Source: Roseibacillus sp. (lineage in GTDB: Bacteria; Verrucomicrobiota; Verrucomicrobiae; Verrucomicrobiales; Akkermansiaceae). Taken from it: DNA of 19,791 nt. The notes beneath the pieces were generated by a model that saw nothing but the letters and a program-made list of their open reading frames with translations, was not told the DNA's origin and did not search any database. The stretch covers positions 36,626 through 56,416 of the forward strand of contig PBNG01000075.1 of the NCBI GenBank assembly GCA_002723015.1. Direction: 5' to 3'. The position numbers were made by a program, and so were the translations under genes. This document shows positions 15,217-19,791 of this stretch, piece by piece (the stretch's first letter is position 1; each line of letters begins with the position of its first letter).

Positions 15217-16266
15217 ATGTCCGATTCCAAAACTGATCTCGCTGTTGTTAATTATGCTGCCGAACCCGACAGCGTCGAGCTGAGGGAAATACCGAGAGCG
15301 ACCATCAAGTCAGATGAGGTTCTTCTCGAGGTAGAAGCGATCGGGGTCTGCGGAAGCGATCTCCACATGTGGCAGGGTGGTGTCAGCTGGGAAATGAATT
15401 ACCCCGTCGTCCTCGGTCATGAATTCTGCGGAAGAATCAGGGAGGTCGGCAACGATGTCCGCGGTTGGAAGGAAGGCGATCGTGCCGTCAGCGAAACTTC
15501 TGCCATCATTGACCCGCTCAGCCCTCTCAGTCGCAGGGGTCTCTACAATCTTGACTCATCCCGGAAAGGCTACGGCGCAATGGTCGATGGAGCCATGCGG
15601 AGCTTCGTCGCCGTCCCTCAGCGTATCCTGCATCACCTGCCGGAAGAACTGCCCTACGAACATGCCGCCCTAACCGAACCATGCTGCGTCGCCTACAACG
15701 CGGTAGTACACAATGGGAATGTCAGACCCGGAGATCGGATCCTTGTTATCGGGCCTGGTCCCATTGGCATCTTCGCGGCTCACCTTGCAAGAATTGCAGG
15801 CGCCGAGGTAGCAGTCGCCGGGCTACCCTCCGATGCCTCCCGGATGAAAGTAGCCGAGCAATATGGCTGCACCCCCCTAATCGACGGCGTGGAGGACTGG
15901 GCCCGGAGCCGCGATGGGCTGGGTTGTGACGGAGTCATCGATGCGGCTGGAGCCTCGGGAGCCCTTCGCACCGCGATTGAGGTCGTACGGCCAGCGGGTT
16001 GGATCAGCAAGGTTGGATGGGGACCTCAGCCCCTTGACTTCAGCCTCGACCCGCTGGTCCAGAAGAATGTCACCCTTCAGGGAAGTTTCAGTCACAACTG
16101 GCCCATGTGGGAAACTGTCATTGCCATGATGGCCAGCGGGCAGCTAGATGTCACTCCCGCACTCGGTGGCACCTGGCCGCTGGAAGAGTGGCGGCTCGCC
16201 TTCCAGACAATGCACGACCGCAATATCGTCAAGGCCGTCCTGACCCCCCAGTCTCCCGACGCCTGA
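15217..16266 (+). CDS. Zinc-dependent medium-chain dehydrogenase lacking the structural-zinc cysteines
   Basis: 349 residues of the alcohol dehydrogenase-like MDR superfamily, closest in pattern to polyol or sugar-alcohol dehydrogenases. Catalytic zinc ligands are present: Cys45 in GVCGSDLHMW, His68-Glu69 in GHEFCGRI, with Glu154 in ALTEPCCVAYNAV. The NAD(P)-binding Rossmann motif is VIGPGPIG (177-184). The structural-zinc loop has the family's spacing and flanks (RRGLYNLDSSRKGYG, VDGAM), but all four cysteine positions are changed, to D99, S102, S105 and D113. The substrate is probably a hydroxyl-bearing sugar, sugar acid or its phosphate, oxidised to a ketone. It starts 13 bases after the HPS-like gene. 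A weak hairpin with seven T overlaps its end. No strong Shine-Dalgarno sequence precedes ATG 15217. Confidence 0.85.
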   Translation: MSDSKTDLAVVNYAAEPDSVELREIPRATIKSDEVLLEVEAIGVCGSDLHMWQGGVSWEMNYPVVLGHEFCGRIREVGNDVRGWKEGDRAVSETSAIIDPLSPLSRRGLYNLDSSRKGYGAMVDGAMRSFVAVPQRILHHLPEELPYEHAALTEPCCVAYNAVVHNGNVRPGDRILVIGPGPIGIFAAHLARIAGAEVAVAGLPSDASRMKVAEQYGCTPLIDGVEDWARSRDGLGCDGVIDAAGASGALRTAIEVVRPAGWISKVGWGPQPLDFSLDPLVQKNVTLQGSFSHNWPMWETVIAMMASGQLDVTPALGGTWPLEEWRLAFQTMHDRNIVKAVLTPQSPDA

Positions 16267-16283
16267 ACGGTCCGGATTTTTTT
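16256..16283 (+). terminator. Weak candidate terminator at the end of the dehydrogenase gene
   Basis: CCGAC (16256-16260) can pair with GTCCGG (16270-16275) with one bulged base, followed by A and seven T (16277-16283). The stem is short and overlaps the last codons, so it is a marginal call. If real, it would partly separate the SDR gene, which begins 179 bases after the dehydrogenase stop, from the two genes before it. Nothing else recognisable lies in 16267-16445. Confidence 0.3.
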
Positions 16284-16445
16284 CTCCTGCTCTTGGGCAT
16301 ACCGGTAGAGCTTTGGCATTGCCCTCCCTGACAACCATCGCTTCCCTCTCCCCCAGCTCTGGTCTCAAACACCCGGCTGGCCTTCCAATCAATACGGACA
16401 CCAACCTTGAACCCCAGAGAAGATAACACCCGAAATCCCGTTCCC

Positions 16446-17429
16446 ATGAAGATACTAGTAACCGGGGCAACCGGCAAGGTCGGCCGGGCTTTTATAAACC
16501 GCGTTCTCCGCGGCAATGAACTCCACGACGCCACCATCCGGGCCCTTTGTCACAACCGGACCCTCCCCGAGGAGGAAGGTCTTGAAATCATCAAGGGAAA
16601 CATCGCAGTCCGCGATGATGTGGAAAACGCGTTGCAAGGCATCACCCATGTGGTTCATCTCGCTACCTGCAAGGAGACTCCGGATGACGTCATGGATGTG
16701 ACTGTAAAGGGGCTCTTCTGGCTCCTCGAAGGGTGTCGCACGAGCGATTCCTTTGAGCAATTCATCCTGATTGGTGGAGACGCTGGCATGGGCCACTTCT
16801 TCTACCCCCACCCTCTTCCCGTTACTGAGACGCAGGGCCACAGTGCCTACCCGGGCTGCTATGCACTTTCCAAGGTCCTCGAGGAAATCATGCTCGAGCA
16901 ATATTATATCCAGTATGATTTCTCAGGCTGTTGCCTCCGGGCTCCCTGGATCATGGAGAAAGACGATTTCCGCTACACTCTCACTTTTAAACAGGATGTG
17001 TTCGGGGGACCACGCTGGTGCGATCTGGTTGGCCCTTCAGAAGCCGAGCACTATGCCTCCTGCGAGACCGTCCCCATAATGCTGGACCCGGAAGGCATAC
17101 CGGTAAAACGGAACTTCGTTCACCTCGATGATCTCCTCTCCGCCATTATTGCCGCCCTCGGAAAACCCGGGGCGGCTCACCAGGAGACCTTTAACATCTG
17201 CATGGATGAGCCGATCGATTACCGGGAGGTCGGCGACTATCTTGCGAGCTCACGGAACCTTCCTTCGGTTGATGTTCCTACCGAGTTTCACAGCACATGG
17301 CTCGATAACTCCAAGGCCAGGTTCCTCCTTGGCTGGCGTCCAGCGGTCGACCTCAAGCAGCTCATCGACCGGGCTTGGGATTACCAGCGTGGTGAAGATG
17401 AGCCGCGGACGATCTGGTATCCCGGGTAG
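16446..17429 (+). CDS. Extended SDR, NAD-dependent epimerase/dehydratase-like
   Basis: 327 residues from ATG 16446, where the first Rossmann strand begins (MKILVTGATGKVG with G7, G10, G13, the extended-SDR cofactor motif). THVVHLATCKETPDD matches the 'HLAA' strand 4 region. The catalytic Tyr-x3-Lys is Y139-K143 in GCYALSKVLEE. The Ser normally ahead of it ('SS..VYG') is missing: FILIGGDAGMG has G110-G111-D112. Later come CCLRAPWIMEKDDF, then VKRNFVHLDDLLSAIIAAL and ARFLLGWRPAVDLKQLIDRAWDY, typical of the C-terminal substrate-binding part. The substrate is unknown; family relatives act on nucleotide sugars, uronates or other hydroxy compounds. It is third in the cluster after a 179-base gap, so it may have its own promoter. 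The frame is open to a TTG at 16407, but those residues precede the fold and look spurious. Confidence 0.82.
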   Translation: MKILVTGATGKVGRAFINRVLRGNELHDATIRALCHNRTLPEEEGLEIIKGNIAVRDDVENALQGITHVVHLATCKETPDDVMDVTVKGLFWLLEGCRTSDSFEQFILIGGDAGMGHFFYPHPLPVTETQGHSAYPGCYALSKVLEEIMLEQYYIQYDFSGCCLRAPWIMEKDDFRYTLTFKQDVFGGPRWCDLVGPSEAEHYASCETVPIMLDPEGIPVKRNFVHLDDLLSAIIAALGKPGAAHQETFNICMDEPIDYREVGDYLASSRNLPSVDVPTEFHSTWLDNSKARFLLGWRPAVDLKQLIDRAWDYQRGEDEPRTIWYPG

Positions 17430-17481
17430 GACGCACCTTCCCCGCACCCCTTTTAAGAGAGGCGACGGGGATGAATTAAAC

Positions 17482-17501
17482 AGGCGCGGGTGAACCCGCC
17501 T
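17482..17501. terminator. Short hairpin between convergent genes
   Basis: GCGGG (17486-17490), loop TGAA, CCCGC (17495-17499), extendable by AGG/CCT with a bulge. It lies between the end of the SDR gene (+) and the stop codon of the large surface protein (-), which it touches. On the minus strand it is followed by CTGTTTAATT, mildly T-rich. This is a plausible but weak bidirectional terminator. Confidence 0.3.
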
Positions 17502-19791
17502 TACTCCGCCACGATCCCTACGTTGTCAATCGACAGGCCGCTGTAGGGATCGAGGCTCTGGTCACTCCGGAAGTTCCACTCGATGAAGATTTCCTCACCA
17601 ATTGCCGGCAAAGGTAGCGGGATGTCCGCGGGGACCCAGTCGATATCAAACACAGCCATGTCAAGAGGCACCTCGTTCCCCAGCTGCACCTCATCTGACG
17701 CGCGAAGAAAACGAACGACTGCAGCATCAGAGAATCCGTCGGCATCACGATACATGTCGAATCTGAGACGAGCAGAGGGCAGTCCCGACAGATCGATTGC
17801 AGGCGAGCGCAGCGTAACATCAGAATTCGGGCCATAATCCCCGAGGTTCGTCGACCAGGCGCTCGCCGAGTTTCCAGCTCCCGAGAGAGGACCCGTCGTG
17901 CCGGAGGGACTACCCAGCTCCCAAAGGGTGTTCCGATCAGGATCACTCTCGAACGTTGTCCATCCCCCTTGTCCTGATTCGAAATCATCAAAAAAGGTCG
18001 GAGGAATGGGACCTGCCACCAGCTTGTAGAACCGGCTGGCATCCACAGGCCTCGGAATGGAGACCGAGTTAACCGGAGGTGTGGATGCAATGGCCTCGAG
18101 ACCCGGGACAACCTGCCACGCGGAGGGGCTCGGGTTCGCCACCGGGTCATCGCTGCTTACAATCGAATATTCTTCGCCGGCGAAACTATTCCAGGCGAAC
18201 TCAAGGTTGGCTCCCTCGTCAGGAGAACTCACCTGGAAGAGATACCTATCCGTTAATCTTGCTCCAATCGCATAGACCGGTGGACTGCCGTTCTCGGTAT
18301 CACCGAGGGCCACGATCCCGGGGATACCCGGTCCGCTGATAGCCACATCGGTCCACTCACCGCCACCCTGCTCGCCAAACACGTTGTCGAACGGGAAGAC
18401 GCCGGGGATCGTGATGGTGAAGGCCTGCGCGCGTTCGGCACAGCAGCTCGGATCATCCGCGATCACGGTGCCGTCCACGGTGTTCATCACGAAGTAGTTC
18501 GTGTCATCGGACTGAAGGTGAATCGTGTATTCCCCTGGTCCGTAGCCCCTCATGTCGAGGTAACCATTGTAACGCACCGTGAAGTTATCTCCTCCGTTAT
18601 CCACAAATGGTTCATTCCGGGTGGAGAAGTTTCCGCCGCCACCATGACTGGCATACGGAACGATTGCAGTCACCGAGGAACTCGGAGCCGGCACACCGGA
18701 CACGTGCACATCATAGTTGTTCTGGCTCTGTCCGTTGGCAATCACGCCGCCGCCATACTTGTTCTCCTGGTAATCGAGCCCCGGATTCTCGAGGTCCGGT
18801 CCATACACCGAACCTTCTGGCTGCGGATTGATCGGAACAAAAGAGGGCTGCACGACCGGGCCAACCGGAACAGAGCCTTCATCGAGAGGATTGCTACGGA
18901 GAGCGACCTCCACACCATCACTGACGCCATCACCGTCCGTATCAACCTCGAGTGGGTCCGTTCCAGTGTCCCCGCCACCGACGAAGCTCCCGGTATTGGT
19001 TTCCACCCCGTCACTCAGGCCATCGGCATCGGTGTCCGTATCAGCGGGATCCGTTCCGGCAGTGACTTCCGCTCCATCGGCCAGACCGTCCCCATCGGTG
19101 TCGTCGTCGGTTGGATCAGTTCCCGCGGTATATTCCGCAAGATCGGTCAATCCGTCGTTGTCGAAGTCCCCGTCGCCAGAGAGAGCGGTGAGATCGTCAA
19201 TGCCGTCCCAGAGGGTCTCCCATCCGTCAATAAGGCCATCATCGTCACTATCTGTCGCGTCGCGGCCGATCGGGTATATCGACGGACTCCCGTTTTCGGT
19301 GTCACCAAGCGCCACGATGCCGTTGATGCCGGGGCCGCTGATACCCACGTCATACCAGTCTCCGCCACCCTGCTCGCCAAACACGTTGTCGAACGGGAAG
19401 ATCCCTGGAATGGTAATGGTGAAGGCGGTCGCCTGGTTCACCGGGCAGCAGTTGTGCGACGCCAGCACCTGTCCGTCCGCGGTGTCCATGATGAAGTAGT
19501 TGGTATCATCAGCTCCGAGGTGGATGTTGTAGGTGCCCGGGACAAAGGTGGACATGTCGAGGTATCCGTTGATCCGCACGGTGAAGTTCTCACCACCACC
19601 GTCAAGGTAGGCGTCGTTCCGGGTTGAGATGGTGTTTCCGCCAGGACCGTGACTTGCCCACGGGACGATCGCGTCAAACGAACTAATCGGGGCGGGATCT
19701 CCAGAGACGTGGGCGTTGTAGTTGCCCTCGGCCTGGTTGTTGAAGATCACACCAGCAGCGTAGTGGTTCTCCTGATAATTAAGCCCTGTCT
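17501..19791 (-). CDS. Large exported or surface protein with duplicated domain and TSP3 repeats (partial, 5' end outside window)
   Basis: The frame is open to the right edge; the codons before GTG 19748-19750 still align with the internal duplicate, so the true start and any signal peptide lie outside. At least 762 residues are visible. Numbering from that GTG codon: domain copy A to ~162; calcium-binding TSP3-type repeats at 163-291 ([48 protein letters not shown]); domain copy B at ~324-496; a verrucomicrobial tail-type module at ~503-578 ([15 protein letters not shown]...RFYKLVA); and a C-terminal jelly-roll at ~587-749 ([34 protein letters not shown]), MAM-like or carbohydrate-binding in style. 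Copies A and B (NFTVR.NGYLDM, HL..DDTNYF.M.T.DG) loosely resemble PA14 folds. No enzymatic motif was found; adhesion or polysaccharide binding is the likeliest role. It converges with the SDR gene. Confidence 0.8.
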   Translation of the reverse strand, partial: TGLNYQENHYAAGVIFNNQAEGNYNAHVSGDPAPISSFDAIVPWASHGPGGNTISTRNDAYLDGGGENFTVRINGYLDMSTFVPGTYNIHLGADDTNYFIMDTADGQVLASHNCCPVNQATAFTITIPGIFPFDNVFGEQGGGDWYDVGISGPGINGIVALGDTENGSPSIYPIGRDATDSDDDGLIDGWETLWDGIDDLTALSGDGDFDNDGLTDLAEYTAGTDPTDDDTDGDGLADGAEVTAGTDPADTDTDADGLSDGVETNTGSFVGGGDTGTDPLEVDTDGDGVSDGVEVALRSNPLDEGSVPVGPVVQPSFVPINPQPEGSVYGPDLENPGLDYQENKYGGGVIANGQSQNNYDVHVSGVPAPSSSVTAIVPYASHGGGGNFSTRNEPFVDNGGDNFTVRYNGYLDMRGYGPGEYTIHLQSDDTNYFVMNTVDGTVIADDPSCCAERAQAFTITIPGVFPFDNVFGEQGGGEWTDVAISGPGIPGIVALGDTENGSPPVYAIGARLTDRYLFQVSSPDEGANLEFAWNSFAGEEYSIVSSDDPVANPSPSAWQVVPGLEAIASTPPVNSVSIPRPVDASRFYKLVAGPIPPTFFDDFESGQGGWTTFESDPDRNTLWELGSPSGTTGPLSGAGNSASAWSTNLGDYGPNSDVTLRSPAIDLSGLPSARLRFDMYRDADGFSDAAVVRFLRASDEVQLGNEVPLDMAVFDIDWVPADIPLPLPAIGEEIFIEWNFRSDQSLDPYSGLSIDNVGIVAE
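18263..18781 (-). repeat. Copy B of the duplicated ~175-residue domain
   Basis: Runs from [14 protein letters not shown] to GSPPVYAIG. It matches copy A (19265-19789) over its whole length, including VHVSG.PAP, FTVR.NGYLDM, DDTNYF.M.T, a CC pair, [21 protein letters not shown] and [17 protein letters not shown]. The high identity in the last third points to a fairly recent duplication or to gene conversion. Confidence 0.85.
18360..18399. repeat. 40-base exact direct repeat, copy 1
   Basis: Identical to 19362-19401. It encodes the [13 protein letters not shown] segment in both domain copies. Bases on either side diverge at synonymous and non-synonymous sites. Confidence 0.9.
18878..19264 (-). 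repeat. TSP3-type calcium-binding repeats between the two domain copies
   Basis: Four or five units of the form D-x-D-x-D-G-(L/V)-x-D-G-x-E, several followed by a spacer ending in GTDP. The motif is that of thrombospondin type 3 repeats, which bind calcium and act as rigid linkers in exported bacterial proteins. Units vary in sequence and spacer length, so this is a protein-level rather than a DNA-level repeat. Confidence 0.85.
19265..19789 (-). repeat. Copy A of the duplicated ~175-residue domain
   Basis: Runs from [19 protein letters not shown], which starts before the first possible start codon in the window, to GSPSIYPIG. It is followed directly by the TSP3 repeats. The match to copy B over its full length shows that the reading frame continues off the window edge. 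Confidence 0.85.
19362..19401. repeat. 40-base exact direct repeat, copy 2
   Basis: Identical to 18360-18399, 1002 bases away, equal to 334 codons, so both copies are read in the same frame. Confidence 0.9.

Noticed and set aside
18878..19264. Repeated DNA pattern resembling a spaced repeat array
   Set aside because: Not a CRISPR: repeats are imperfect, coding, and explained by D-x-D-x-D-G calcium-binding units.
18518..19627. Plus-strand open frame of 369 codons opposite the surface protein
   Set aside because: It mirrors the domain duplication and the TSP3 repeats on the real strand; its apparent repeats come from the antisense gene.

Overview
The window looks like chromosomal DNA of a GC-rich member of the Verrucomicrobiota or a close PVC-superphylum relative. 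The evidence is gene content. A very large secreted 'PVC-type heme-binding' protein carries HEAT repeats and a C-terminal c-type cytochrome. A Tat-exported DUF1501 protein is present. Two secreted proteins, one at each end of the window, carry the short 'YS.D...W..VP ... F(Y/I)RL' module common near the C-termini of verrucomicrobial exported proteins. No 16S rRNA or taxonomic marker is present, so the assignment is an inference. No rRNA, tRNA, CRISPR array, integrase or insertion sequence was recognised, and coding density is high. No gap between genes exceeds 300 bases.

Left part (1-6567). The C-terminus of a secreted protein enters from the left edge (+). It converges, across a strong hairpin at 298-323, on a phytanoyl-CoA dioxygenase-family gene (-) that has an in-frame TAA near its 5' end. 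Upstream of it, on the same strand, lies a 1675-residue exported protein. In order it has a rhamnosidase-type N-terminal domain, a LamG domain, an SGNH-like domain without its catalytic residues, a PVC-type propeller (DUF7133-like), HEAT repeats and a CTTCH cytochrome c.

Centre (6568-12746). Divergent from the giant gene is a translationally coupled pair: an AbgT-family transporter and a DUF885 zinc-peptidase-like protein. A hairpin terminator (9954-9982) separates this pair from a convergent periplasmic FKBP-type prolyl isomerase. Divergent from that isomerase are an NADPH-dependent FMN reductase-like flavoprotein and a DUF1501 protein, 15 bp apart.

Right part (12760-17429). Two minus-strand genes, a small exported protein of unknown function and a BASS-family (bile acid:sodium symporter-like) transporter, face a plus-strand group. 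That group encodes a hexulose-phosphate synthase/ketogulonate-phosphate decarboxylase-like enzyme, a zinc alcohol dehydrogenase-family enzyme without its structural-zinc cysteines, and an extended SDR (epimerase-like). The cluster could be an uncharacterised sugar or sugar-acid catabolic module served by the adjacent transporter. This is the most plausible candidate in the window for an undescribed pathway, because all three enzymes deviate at sites that normally define their families.

Right edge (17501-19791, -). A large exported or surface protein has two copies of a ~175-residue domain separated by calcium-binding TSP3-type repeats, followed by a verrucomicrobial tail module and a jelly-roll domain. 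Its 5' end lies outside the window.
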